Of a stretch of 64,000 nt of DNA, positions 46,451 through 56,976 are shown in pieces. How positions within the stretch are numbered: the first letter of the stretch is position 1; each line of letters begins with the position of its first letter. The notes under the pieces are model-generated. The model was not told where the DNA came from, did not search any database, and saw nothing but the letters and a program-made list of their open reading frames with translations. The stretch is from Alnus glutinosa (Eukaryota > Streptophyta > Magnoliopsida > Fagales > Betulaceae): assembly GCF_958979055.1 (NCBI RefSeq), contig NC_084899.1, positions 24,309,501-24,373,500 on the forward strand, read 5' to 3'. The translations under genes and the position numbers were made by a program.

Positions 46451-47655
46451 GAGGTGCAGCCCCCATTCGGATTACAGCAGGAAACCAGCACCTCTCTCTC
46501 CTTCCTTTTCTTTCTTTTTTTCTTTCTCCTTCCTTCTTCTTTCTTCTCTGTTCTCCTTCTCTCCCGTCCTCCCTTTACTCTCTCTTACCGAGAGAGACAC
46601 AAGGAGACTGAACGAGAGAGTGAGAGACCGTGAGATGGAGAGAAGAAACTGAGTAGGGAGAAAGCTGGACAGCAACTTCCTTCTTCATTCTTTCTCCATT
46701 TTCTGCAAAGCTCTCCCGGTCTGCGTTATTTTTCTGCAACTTTCTTTCCTTCTATTTTTCTGTTTTGTCCATTGCAGCAAACAGCCCATCTCTTCCTCTT
46801 TTGCAGAAAAAACAGCAAGACAAAACCACAGGAATGCTCTCCCTTTTTTTTTTAATTACAGTAGCACGAACCAGCAGCATTTCTTCTCCTTTGCTGCACA
46901 AAAACAGCAAGTAAAGTACCTGTTTTCTCTCCTAAAACAGCAGCCTCTTCTCTTTAAAAAGCCAAAGAAAACTCTCCTCCTTCTACAGAAAAATAGTAAA
47001 GCAAAAGTTCTCTCTTTTCTCCTTGTTCTCTCTCACTTTCAGCGGCTTCTTCTCTGGTTTTCTGCAGAGCATTGTTGCTGTAAATTTCAGCAAACAACCT
47101 CCTTTTCTCTTCCTCTTCTACAAAGAAACAAGATCTCCCTTTCCCTCTCTCTGTTTCAGTCAAAAGAAAAGAAAAACACAAAAACCAAGTTCTTACCTCT
47201 CTCTTCCTCTCTGCTGTACACGACCTTCACTGTGGACTCTAAGATTTTCAGCTCTCCACCGTTTGTGTGTGTGTGACCCGGACGATATCCAAACCCATCC
47301 CGTTGATCTGACCCGAACCGTGAGGACCCGTTGATCTGACCCGAACCGCGAGCCCAACTAGCAGCAACCGGGAGCCCAAAACCCGTAGCTGGAGACCCGA
47401 TCCAGCCACTCGGCGACCCGTAAACCCATCCAAAGACCCAGACCCGATTTCTAGAGAGCAGAGGCGCAGCTTCCGGTGGATCATAGGTCGGAGCTGATTT
47501 CCGGCGATTCTGGCCGGAAATCCGGCGACTTCCAAAGGCGATTTCAGGTGAGCAAGGAGTGCGATTTCTGATAAATGATTAGGTGTTTTTGGATGTGAAA
47601 TTATTGAGTAAAATTCACTGATTGGCCGAACTCCTTTGAAACTGATTTTCTGTTT

Positions 47656-47878
47656 GTCCCCCACGTCTAAGCTGCTACTCTAATGAAAATATCATATAAT
47701 AATTAGTGTTATTAAAATATTAGGTGTGTATATTTTAATGATGGCTATATATATATATATATACTTTCTCCTTGTCTTGGGCAGCATATGTCCCCCACGT
47801 CTAAATTGTTACTCTAATGAAAATATCATATAATAATTAGTGTTATTAAAATATTAGGTGTGTATATTTTAATGATGG

Positions 47879-47960
<82 letters not shown>
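47656..47960 (+). repeat. 134-bp tandem duplication and AT microsatellite in the LTR
   Basis: GTCCCCCACGTCTAA starts both copies (47656 and 47790). Each copy ends in TATATA after GATGGCTATATATA, and the second runs into a pure AT tract of about 80 bases. The tract is followed by AAAATTGAC, similar to the AATTGAC of the palindrome spacer at 53133. Confidence 0.85.
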
Positions 47961-47966
<6 letters not shown>

Positions 47967-48465
47967 GACTATTGTAAGTAATTTATATATATAGTATGTT
48001 GATATATTTTGTAATATACTTTGGTTACTACGATCTTCAAGTTAAAATATTATAATATCATTAGTTCTATTTTGACAAGTATTTCAAGTAGCATTTTTAA
48101 TTGATGAATTTTGGAGCATCTTATATTGATTAATGATAGATTTATGAGTATGTAATTATTGTGAATTTCTTGTGTGTTTCGGCTATACAGTAGTGTAAGA
48201 ACTAATAATAATAATTTTATGTAACGAGGTTATATAAATAGAATTAAGAATTGTAGTAGATGATGTTAACACTTTATGTGTATATGTATTTATAATTATG
48301 CAGATGATGAACTGAGAGACTGTACAAAAAAGACTGTGAGTATTCCTTACTCACTCAGAGTGATACACGTAGAGCTTTCTTTAATGTTTTGATATCTGCT
48401 TTATTTAATAGTATGCATCTTGTTTGGAGCATATTGTTTGTAACATGATATGTTTTGGAGAGGGA

Positions 48466-48725
48466 TAGACAACCCTAGAATGGGGGGTTTGAAACTCTGA
48501 GGGATAGACAGTCTTAGATTTAAAAGGGGTAGACATCCTCGGGTTTGAGACCCTGAATGGGATAGACAGCCCAGGATTGAGGCCCTGAGAATAGAATAGA
48601 GGTCCTTGGGTTCGAGGCCCAAGGCAAGAGAATAGAGTCCCTGGGTTAGAGGCCTTTGGCAAGAGAATAGAGTCCCTGGGTTAGAGGCCCTTAGCAAAGG
48701 AATAGAGATTCTGGAGTTTGAGTCC
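48466..48725 (+). repeat. Degenerate minisatellite in U5
   Basis: About seven units of 35-40 bp built on GAATAGAGTCCCTGGGTTAG and GGGATAGACAGCC phrases. Adjacent units are most alike towards the 3' side. Stops occur in the frames, so it is not a coding repeat. Confidence 0.8.
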
Positions 48726-49149
48726 TTGGCTTAAGTGTTTATAATTGTCCTCATATTGTTGCACTACATATTGTTGCATCGCATACATTTAATTAAATCA
48801 GTAATCTTATCATTATTTGAAAGCAGTTGACTGACCCATATATTTATATATGGGCGGTATAGCCCATGTTGCAGGTACGAAAATGTATAAAGCCCAAGGA
48901 TGGGAGTTTGTCAGCATTACAAGAATTAGAACTGTTCGTTAATGTAGTTGATAATTATAGTGATTTCTTGTATCAATTTGGAATGTAATACTTTAATTAC
49001 ATTTATCACTCAATAAACTATGATGTATCTTTTTAAAGAAAACAAATTTATATTCCGCTGCGTCAGTTATCTCTGATGTAGTAATGTCACGTGGGAACCG
49101 GAGGTTTCTGCTTACGAATTTGCTGGCTCAAATTCGGGGCGTTACAGAA

Positions 49150-49161
49150 TGGTATCAGAGC
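49150..49161 (+). other. Primer-binding site (initiator tRNA-Met type)
   Basis: TGGTATCAGAGC, three bases after the 5' LTR end, is the classic plant Gypsy/TRIM site complementary to the 3' end of tRNA-iMet. Confidence 0.9.
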
Positions 49162-49794
49162 AGTTTGCTCTGGGGACCTTAAGACTTGACCATAGGAGTC
49201 TAAGAATAACACAAGAGCCATAAGTAAAATAAACAACTTTTTATAAAAGCTTTTGTGTGAAATAACATGATTGTTAAGATTAATAACTGTTATCTACAGT
49301 TAGGATTTCTTAAATATTGTCATCTATGCTTATGATAATGTATGCATGACATGATTTTGATGTCTATTTGTTTCTTTGCTAAACATGATCATATATGCAT
49401 TGTATAAATCTTTATATATGTCTTGCTAATCATGTTAGTAACATACCATTTGTGTGTTAGAGAACATAGTGATATGATTTCTAGATTAGAAACTCATAGA
49501 TATGATTAGCATAGTAGATATATATATTTGCATGATCGCATGCTAAAAAGGGGTTTACAATAGAAAATGTTTTTGGATTTAGACCCTCAAAAATGTTTTA
49601 AGTATATTAAGTATACCTTTTAGCACTGTCACTTTTGATTGTGAAATGATTTTTGGCACGATGAAATGATGTTTGGACGCTGTGAAATGATTTTCTGACG
49701 CAATGAAAACGTGGTTAAAACAAAAGCTTTGTGAAAATGATATATGTATATTATAGACATATGTTTGTTTTGTTTGTCTAATAGCAACGGAGAC

Positions 49795-50105
49795 ACTCCT
49801 ATTGAATAGAAGGAGTAAAACTTTTGTTCCGGGATGAGGATACTCATTCATGTAATAATCCAATGAATATGAGGGAGTTAAACTCTTGTTCCCAGATGAG
49901 GATACTCATTTGTGTGTAAATCCAATGAATATGAGGGAGTTAAACTCTTGTTCCCGAATGAGGCTGCTCATTTGTGTAAATCCAATGAATATGAGGGAGT
50001 TAAACTCTTGTTCCCGAATGAGGCTACTCATTTGTGTAAACCAATCCAATGAATATGAGGGAGTCAAACTCATGTTCTGGGATGGGAAATAATACCCATT
50101 CATGT
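49795..50105 (+). repeat. Tandem repeat of about 60-bp units in the internal domain
   Basis: Five to six units containing CCAATGAATATGAGGGAGTT and ACTCTTGTTCCCGAATGAGG. The two central units (about 49920-50040) are almost identical, and the outer ones are diverged, which indicates local expansion. Confidence 0.9.
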
Positions 50106-50670
50106 ACTAATATATGTTTTCAAAAGAAGTTTTGAAACAATAAGAATTCATTTATGAAAAAACTTTTAGGGGTATGTGTGCTATGCATGTGTATGTACAC
50201 TTAGCACATAACACTATTTAGATTATGTTCTTAGTGTTATAATTATCGATGATTGTGTTTGTTAGTATCTTTTTGTTATTAAATGTTTGATAAAGATTAT
50301 CATTTAGAATAGATCAAATGATTTAATAACCTAGATGTCGTAGCACTTGAAAATCCCTTTCTGTGAAATAATTAGGATTTGATCTATAAGAAAGAAGATC
50401 ATGATATCATATAAGAATTATACCTTAGTAAAAGATCGAGAAGAAATAACAGTTCAAAGGATTATAGCAACCTTATGAGAGTTTTAGAGATAAGAACAGT
50501 ACGTAGAAAATAATTATTGTTTTACAAGATGAATTACTTCTGATTCAAAGAAAACATAGACTTGCAAATAGGACCTTTTCTGCTTCATCCCCTGAGAGTT
50601 CAGTATGCTTATACCTGCGGGTATTTTATTATACTACAGTTAGTTATTTATTTTTGTTAGTAAAGAACTG

Positions 50671-51216
50671 CTAGATCAAATAGAATACCTGGCTAAGCCT
50701 CAGAGCGGAAAACCCTAAGATTTTGAACTGCAAGAGATCCTGGTGTTGTTCTTGGAGACGATTAGTGTTCTGCTCCAACTCGGCATACCTCTTTCCTAAG
50801 TCTTTCGCATAAGAATTTACCACCTTTTTCAGCCTTTTATTGTCCTGCTGAAGAACCCGATTCCTTCGCCTAAAGTCCATATACATTCGCTGCAAAGTCA
50901 AGATTTGAACTTTCAACGCTTGAATCTCATTCCCTCGAACTTGCAGACGTCGAGCCATATTTGAAACCGAAGAAGTACCCTGAATACTGAATGCCAAAGA
51001 GTCATTGATGACTTGGACATTTGTCCTATCCGCCAACAATTTTTCATCCCGAGGAGTTAAGATGCCTTGATCCACGGAAGCAGCTACCGCATCATCCAGC
51101 ATCACTGAGTCATTAGTCATAAGAGTACCTCTCTGAGATAGGAACAACGGACGCCAGATTTCTGGTAGTACTTCAAGCACCGCATTCAGATCAAAATTAG
51201 AGGAAGAAGAAGCCAT
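50671..51216 (-). CDS. Antisense ORF in the LTR element: coiled-coil protein of unknown function, 181 aa
   Basis: The frame starts MASSSSNFDLNAV and includes VLPEIWRPLFLSQRG (about 16-30). It ends in a long heptad-like coiled coil (about residues 88-165, including NEIQALKVQILTLQRMYMDF and EQNTNRLQEQ). It runs opposite to the element's transcription. Antisense ORFs are known from some plant Gypsy elements (for example Grande and Retand), and I infer that this is a similar accessory gene. A donor-like CCAG|GTATTC before the stop suggests the last residues could be replaced by splicing. It has no gag or pol domains. An upstream minus-strand frame (51548-51228) may be leader. Confidence 0.5.
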   Translation of the reverse strand: MASSSSNFDLNAVLEVLPEIWRPLFLSQRGTLMTNDSVMLDDAVAASVDQGILTPRDEKLLADRTNVQVINDSLAFSIQGTSSVSNMARRLQVRGNEIQALKVQILTLQRMYMDFRRRNRVLQQDNKRLKKVVNSYAKDLGKRYAELEQNTNRLQEQHQDLLQFKILGFSALRLSQVFYLI

Positions 51217-52364
51217 GTTTAGAAAGCTCAGGAAACGAAGATATCCCTCAAAGAATCTGAAGGAGAAAAGATAGAAATGAAGCGGTTATTCGAAAGATCT
51301 GAAGGGAAGGAAAGAAAACTTAATCGGTGGACGAGACGCGGTCTAATCAACGTCATTCCGAGCGCAGCCGCCACTACCACTAGTAGACAACTCTCGAATT
51401 GCGAGACCTTTCTCTTTTCGGTTTTCACCCTTTTCACCTTCTCGAATTCCGAAATCACCCAATGACTTTTCCTGATTTCTCGCCGCACTTTACGCACCCT
51501 GCAGAGCTGGAGGAGCGTTTCACGATCCACTGTCGGCATCACTTGCACCGTTCCCTCTCAAATCTCCTCTATAAATTCACTCATCTTCTCCCTTGCAAAG
51601 CACACCTTTGAGCTCTCAACCCTTCACACTTTGAAAGCCAAAATTTTTCTTCTGGTCTAAGCTTATCATCGCTTCCTGAGAAGGAAGATGTAGTTTCATA
51701 ACTAATTTCAAAGTCTAAAGTTGGAAAAAAAAATGCAGCATCACAACCAGATTCACAAACAACGAAGCAAGATTATTTTTGATCATGTCATCCAGAAGCA
51801 AGATTATCCTTGATCATGCTTCTGAGATGAAGTATCTTTCTCTTCCTTCGCATCACCATAAACTTTTTTGGCATCTACTCTCAATCCGGTGATGGCGATC
51901 TATGACAGAAGAGAGAGAGCACCACGATATGAGTACCGCACTCATATCCTTTCCTGATTGCTTGCCTCGCCTTCTTTGCTTTCTTCACCTTCCCCACCTT
52001 CCTCTCCTTCGAGGCTTCCATGTTCTCATTTGGCAAGCTTTCCACCACGATTATCAGAAAACATCATCACAAAAGGGATTTGTTGTGCAAGAAATCTTCC
52101 TATAATGAGAAATGAAATGTTTTCTTTTCTGCAATCTTCATATTAGTTTGATCTGTTATATTTCTTGTTATAAAGAGCTTAAAATTCTATATATATGATA
52201 ATTTGTCATACGGTGCTGTATGCTTGTTTATTTTTCATGTTTAATAATTAGATGCTTCACATAAAATCTGTATCACTAGACTTAAGATTTAAGAATCTAA
52301 ATCTTCCCTTAATGTAAACTTTATGCGAAGCATAGTTTACGAATTTCGGGGACGAAATTCTGTT

Positions 52365-52377
52365 AAGGGGGGAGGAA
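52365..52377 (+). other. Polypurine tract
   Basis: AAGGGGGGAGGAA directly abuts TGTAGCGCCCC of the 3' LTR, marking plus-strand priming and the exact U3 start. Confidence 0.9.
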
Positions 52378-53118
52378 TGTAGCGCCCCGGATTTTTAAGA
52401 TATAAATTATAATGGTTTAAATTATTTTTAAAACATTTTTAATAAGGCAAAAGAATAACTATGATTATTTATGAAAATAAATGTGTATTTTTGTTTTTAG
52501 AAACGTTTATAGTTACAATTTGATAAAAACTCAAAATATACCTTAAACTTTGGAATAACGAAAACAGGGTCAAACGAACTCCGTTTTGGTCGATTCAAAA
52601 TTCTGAACGCTCGTCTTGAAGTCCTCTAGCTACCCTCCAAATTTCATAATTTTTGGACTTTATTTGGTACTCGAAAACATCCGTGAAAAATTACACCTCT
52701 GAATTGGACGAAAATTCAGATATATAGATTTTGTAGGCCCATTTCTTTTTCTATAAAAACTCAGCCAAGCCCATGTTAGGCCAGCCCATCTCATCCCAGC
52801 CTCCTTACACGTTAATACTGCCCAGTTACTGCCCAAGTTTAATTAAGAAAGAGAATCAATGATGGCACTCAATAGCTAAGGTTCCACTAAAATGGCACTT
52901 TACACTAAACTAATGTTAATGGACTAATTATGCTGCAGACATGGAGTAGGTGAGTATTCCATTAGAACCTTCTCCACCCACATCAACTTGCTGCCCTAGC
53001 ATGACTCCTAGCCATTAGATCCATTCCAGCTTCAAGCAATCTCCACCGTCCCATGCATCTATAAGAAGAGGTGCAGCCCCCATTCGGATTACAGCAGGAA
53101 ACCAGCACCTCTCTCTCC
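52378..53118 (+). repeat. Truncated 3' LTR (U3 and first bases of R)
   Basis: This is collinear with 45762-46501 of the 5' LTR at about 98-99 percent identity by eye (a few substitutions, small indels in the ACTGCCC repeat). It stops at CTCTCTCC, some 25 bases beyond the expected transcription start. The remaining 2.6 kb of LTR are missing. Confidence 0.9.
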
Positions 53119-53139
53119 ATATATATATATATAATTGAC
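53119..53139. repeat. Palindrome spacer (21 bp)
   Basis: An AT run followed by AATTGAC. A similar junction (AT run, then AAAATTGAC) occurs in the 5' LTR near 47955-47970. The spacer may therefore be LTR sequence joined after an internal deletion of about 1.4 kb. Confidence 0.6.
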
Positions 53140-53870
53140 GGAGAGAGAGGTGCTGGTTTCCTGCTGTAATTCGAATGGGGGCTGCACCTCTTCTTATAGA
53201 TGCATGGGACGGTGGAGATTGCTTGAAGCTGGAATGGATCTAATGGCTAGGAGTCATGCTAGGGCAGCAAGTTGATGTGGGTGGGAGAAGGTTCTAATGG
53301 AATACTCACCTACTCCATGTCTGCAGCATAATTAGTCCATTAACATTAGTTTAGTGTAAAGTGCCATTTTAGTGGAACCTTAGCTATTGAGTGCCATCAT
53401 TGATTCTCTTTCTTAATTAAACTTGGGCAGTATTAACGTGTAAGGAGGCTGGGATGAGATGGGCTGGCTTAACATGGGCTTGGCTGAGTTTTTATAGAAA
53501 AAGAAATGGGCCTACAAAATCTATATATCTGAATTTTCGTCTAATTCAGAGGTGTAATTTTTCACGGATGTTTTCGGGTACCAAATAAAGTCCAAAAATT
53601 ATGAAATTTGGAGGGTAGCTAGAGCACTTCAAGACGAGCGTTCAGAATTTTGAATCGACCAAAACGGAGTTCGTTTGACCCTGTTTTCGTTATTCCAAAG
53701 TTTAAGGTATATTTTGAGTTTTTATCAAATTGTAATTATAAACGTTTCTAAAAACAAAAATACACATTTATTTTCATAAATAATCATAGTTATTCTTTTG
53801 CCTTATTAAAAATGTTTTAAAAATAATTTAAACCATTATAATTTATATCTTAAAAATTTGGGGCGCTACA
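53140..53870 (-). repeat. Inverted U3 copy forming the right end of the element
   Basis: This is the reverse complement of 52378-53118, ending exactly at the U3 terminus (GGGGCGCTACA) and followed by the CTTTT target duplication. Its private differences (for example at the ACTGCCC repeat, and several G-to-A or C-to-T changes) are about as many as those private to each of the other two U3 copies. This argues against a recent assembly duplication. Confidence 0.9.
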
Positions 53871-54599
53871 CTTTTATCAATTTTGATTAAAAACGCACTC
53901 TAAACCTATGAAATTGCATAGTCAAACGGGCTCTTAGTATATGCAAAATAATCAGATTTCTTCTGCAAATTCCCGAATTTAACATGGCGCATCTTGCGCA
54001 GTCCATAAGAGTTGTTTTGCCTTCTTTAGATCTCTGGAGATAACATTTTGAAAAATTGGTCATCAAAGAAGGCTAAGCCCATATATCTGAGAGCTTGAGC
54101 TTTTAGTACTGACAATCACTCTTCAGAAAATGACATTCAAAGTTGGACGTTATGGTAATTAATAGCTAATCTCGAGAAAAATTCACTAATTGACCAGTTT
54201 AGTGTTATAAATTTTATTTTGCTCTTTATTTTATTGTTTCTTACTGATGAAGAAAACAAGTTCAGATCAAGATCCTCTAAAATTCTTATGGTATTCCACC
54301 AAGTAAATATTTTCAAATTTCAACAATTGTTTTCAAATTATGGTAGACAATTTGTCGCATCAACATTTATCATTTCATTATTTATCGTCATCAAATTTTC
54401 TAGAGAATTTTACCCGGTGATAAATGATGATAAATAATAAAGTGATAAATGTCGATATGACAAAGTATTTTTGTATTACTCTCTACGCTTAAGAGAATAT
54501 AAAGCACTTGATCCAATTGTTAGTAGTTTGATATTGGCATTTGGCAGCCAACAAGATGTGAGCACGTCGATTGGTAGAGGTTAATCTGGTTTGCTATGG

Positions 54600-55020
54600 C
54601 AATGTTGTGGTTGGCAGCTCGAGACAGTCTTACAACATGGGAGAAATCATTGAGTTGGGGATATGGAGGGAATGTTCTTTGTGTTTTCTACTGAAAATGC
54701 ATTCATTAAAGGAGGATGACACTTATTTTTTCATTATGGTTTCTGCAAAAGGATTTGGATGGAGAACTCCAGAAAATGCTCAATTGATGATCCTCCTAAT
54801 GAGTGGGAAAATATCATAGAGAAGGGTGTTAAAAGAATGGAAAGGGAAGGGTTAAAAGATGTGTTGTGCAGATTATGCTTCAGTGCTTCACTGTACAACA
54901 TCTTGAAAGAGAGAGGAACAATATCAGACATGGAAAATCAAGTGCAAACTGAAGAGAAGATTGCCCAGAAAATAAGATAGGAAGACTTAAGAAAAACAGT
55001 GAAAATGAGATGCTCTGCTG
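54600..55020 (+). pseudogene. LINE zf-RVT C-terminal scrap
   Basis: A plus-strand frame reads HLFFHYGFCKRIWMENS and later LCRLCFSASLYNILKERG and TEEKIAQKIR. This is the characteristic end of another plant LINE ORF2, with shifts before and after. It lies in the 3' spacer of TPR gene 2 and is absent from unit 1. Confidence 0.65.
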
Positions 55021-55293
55021 TAGTTGGGGCTTACCGGCCGGATAGGATATTTGGAGTTTAGGAGGTCTTTTGTTGGAACAAGTGGCTCATATTCTGTCTG
55101 TACAGTAGGGTTTTGTTATAAATATGTTATGTTGTAACCCTAAATCATATAAATATGTTATGTTGTAACCCTAAATCATTTATTGAATATAGTCGCACTC
55201 CTGTGGACGTAGGCACATTGTCGAACCACGTAAATCTGTGTCTTGTTTTTCTCTTGCTCTCTCTCTTTTCGATTCCATATTATTGATTATTGT

Positions 55294-55500
55294 TGTAACG
55301 ATCCAAGAAAAAGCTCTAGCCACATCTGCTTTATCACCCCAAAATGATTAGTTAATTTGAAGTTTCCTTATAATTCCTTATAAAGACCAGTTTCACCTAC
55401 TAACTAGGCAATGTAAGATTAAGTACCCATGAGTATCTTTATAAATCATTCACTCTATGTGAGTTATTCATTTATTCCCATTATGAGACCGAGATGTTAC
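55294..55500 (-). mobile_element. Solo TRIM LTR, same family as 33280
   Basis: It begins TGTAACGATCCAAGAAAAAGC and ends GAGATGTTAC, with the shared phrase CACCCCAAAATGATTAGTTA (compare TACTCCAAAATGACTAGTTA at 33595). Just upstream, ATATGTTATGTTGTAACCCT is tandemly duplicated (55119-55180). Confidence 0.5.
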
Positions 55501-56880
55501 GGTCGTGCACGATAACTTCTTGTTTGTAAACCTGAGATCGTAAAAGAAAAGTGTATATAGTTAGTTGTCTCTTTTTTTTTTTTTCTTTTTTTTCTAATTA
55601 TGTAGTTATAGTTAGTTGTCTTGGTTGTGGATAACAGAGGTTATAGTTTTTTGTTTCTTGCAGAGTAATTGTGTATGGTGTATATAGTTTGTTTGTTTGT
55701 TTGTTTTTTTTTTTTTTTTGAGAAAGTGTATATAGTTTGTTAAGCTGCTGATATGCTGCTGGTTTCCAGTTTATTTTAGTGTTTGTAAACTTTGAGTTTA
55801 CCATGGTAAAAATCTCATTCATCTAAAGAAAAAAAAAAAAAAAAGATTCCATTTTATATTATTGGAAATTATATCTCCACTAACTAAAAATAAATCTGTA
55901 ATGTCCCCCGATCTTATCATTAAAGTTGTAATGTTCCCATTCGCGTCTTAAAATGATTAAAATACATTGATAAAAAAATGAAAAAATAAAAATAATTCAA
56001 ATAAAATAAAAAATTTTGGGATTTTTTTTTTCAATGTTATTTTCGTCTTTTTTAACGCAGAAAAGAGACATTACAATCTCAAATTGGGGGGAATCGGGAA
56101 ACAATACAAAAATTGTAAGATTGGAGAGACATTAAAAATGGTGGATACAAGTTCGAGTGTCATTGAGTCATATACAAGTTTAAGTGCTCATGGAGGATCT
56201 CTCAAAATCTACCGTTAAGATTTTGTTTTATTGCATTTAACGATATATACAATGTCACACCATTTAAATATAGTGTCATTTCATTTAAAATTTTAAATAA
56301 AGTAACATCATATACTCTATTAAATTTGTAAAATGTCATTTGTATTATGAAAATGAATCTACTCCAATGAAATGGATTGAGCATATTTGTGATAGATCTT
56401 TGCATTTTTGCATATCTCAAAGCATATTTAAAGTTTTATTTGTAAATAATTTGGATCAATTAGTTTACAAGATTGGTATAAATTGAGAAAATGCAAGACG
56501 AATAAGTCTTTTTTTTCTTTTCTTTTAGGCGTAACATAATAAAAAGCGATTTTTTTTTTTTTTTTCTCTGAAACTGCATGTTAACCCATTTTCTTGTAGA
56601 ATAAGAGGAGTAAGAGATTAAGTGTACATATTTGATTATTGAGAATGAAATATTTTCACAACTTTTCATTGAAAACAAAATCTGTTATTGTAAACAAACA
56701 GAAGGCTTCATAATTTGTTACACAAAACTTATCACTACAGAATCAGTAACACATTGGCATCTTGAAAACTCCAAATGATAAGTTCACCACAATCAAACTC
56801 AGGCGGCCTAAATGACAGGTTACTTACATACTTTCAATAAGTCAAAAGAACAACAAATCTCCCTCACCACTTCAGTGATA
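55501..56880. other. Spacer downstream of TPR gene 2
   Basis: AT-rich DNA with poly-T runs. Positions 56065-56410 repeat parts of 42680-44090. No gene recognised. Confidence 0.5.
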
Positions 56881-56976
56881 ATGTATGCAGCAGTGTGATA
56901 GACTATGAAGTAGATCTGTTTGTGCAGGAAATCTCTAAACTTTGCTGGATTGATATTGACCAACAAGAATATCAGG

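Larger units (their letters stand above)
45762..49146 (+). repeat. 5' LTR, 3385 bp
   Basis: It starts TGTAGCGCCCC and ends GGGGCGTTACA, an 11-bp terminal inverted repeat with one mismatch. A TATA box sits at 46442, so U3 is about 0.7 kb and R plus U5 about 2.7 kb. Inside are a pyrimidine-rich stretch (46480-47240), a 134-bp tandem duplication (about 47656-47900), a long AT microsatellite (47880-47960) and a degenerate minisatellite (48466-48725). No protein-coding frame is convincing. Confidence 0.85.
45762..53870 (+). mobile_element. 8.1-kb non-coding LTR retrotransposon (LARD-type) with inverted 3' terminus, TSD CTTTT
   Basis: CTTTT is repeated at 45757-45761 and 53871-53875. In order: 5' LTR (45762-49146, TGTAGCGCCCC...GGGGCGTTACA), PBS for tRNA-iMet (49150), an internal domain of about 3.2 kb without gag or pol, a polypurine tract (52365), then only the first 741 bp of the 3' LTR, a 21-bp spacer and an inverted 731-bp copy ending GGGGCGCTACA. 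The PBS and the GAATTTCGGGGACGAAATTC phrase before the polypurine tract (52340) are typical of Ty3/Gypsy Tekay-like chromoviruses, from which this non-autonomous element probably derives. Long LTRs with a non-coding interior fit the LARD definition. Enzymes must come in trans. Confidence 0.88.

Noticed and set aside
47248-47664. A 138-aa protein on the minus strand of the LTR
   Set aside because: It is the antisense of a repetitive GACCCG-rich LTR leader, with no recognisable domain.
49795-50105. A CRISPR-like array (regular repeats of about 60 bp)
   Set aside because: The units are contiguous with no unique spacers and lie inside a plant retrotransposon.
52378-53870. Two separate LTR elements inserted head to head
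   Set aside because: No TSD separates the arms, and one 5-bp TSD encloses the whole 8.1 kb. An independent truncated insertion would not end exactly at a U3 terminus with the outer TSD matching.
45762-53870. A DNA transposon with long terminal inverted repeats
   Set aside because: The PBS, the polypurine tract and the direct-repeat LTR start at 52378 are retrotransposon features, and no transposase is present.
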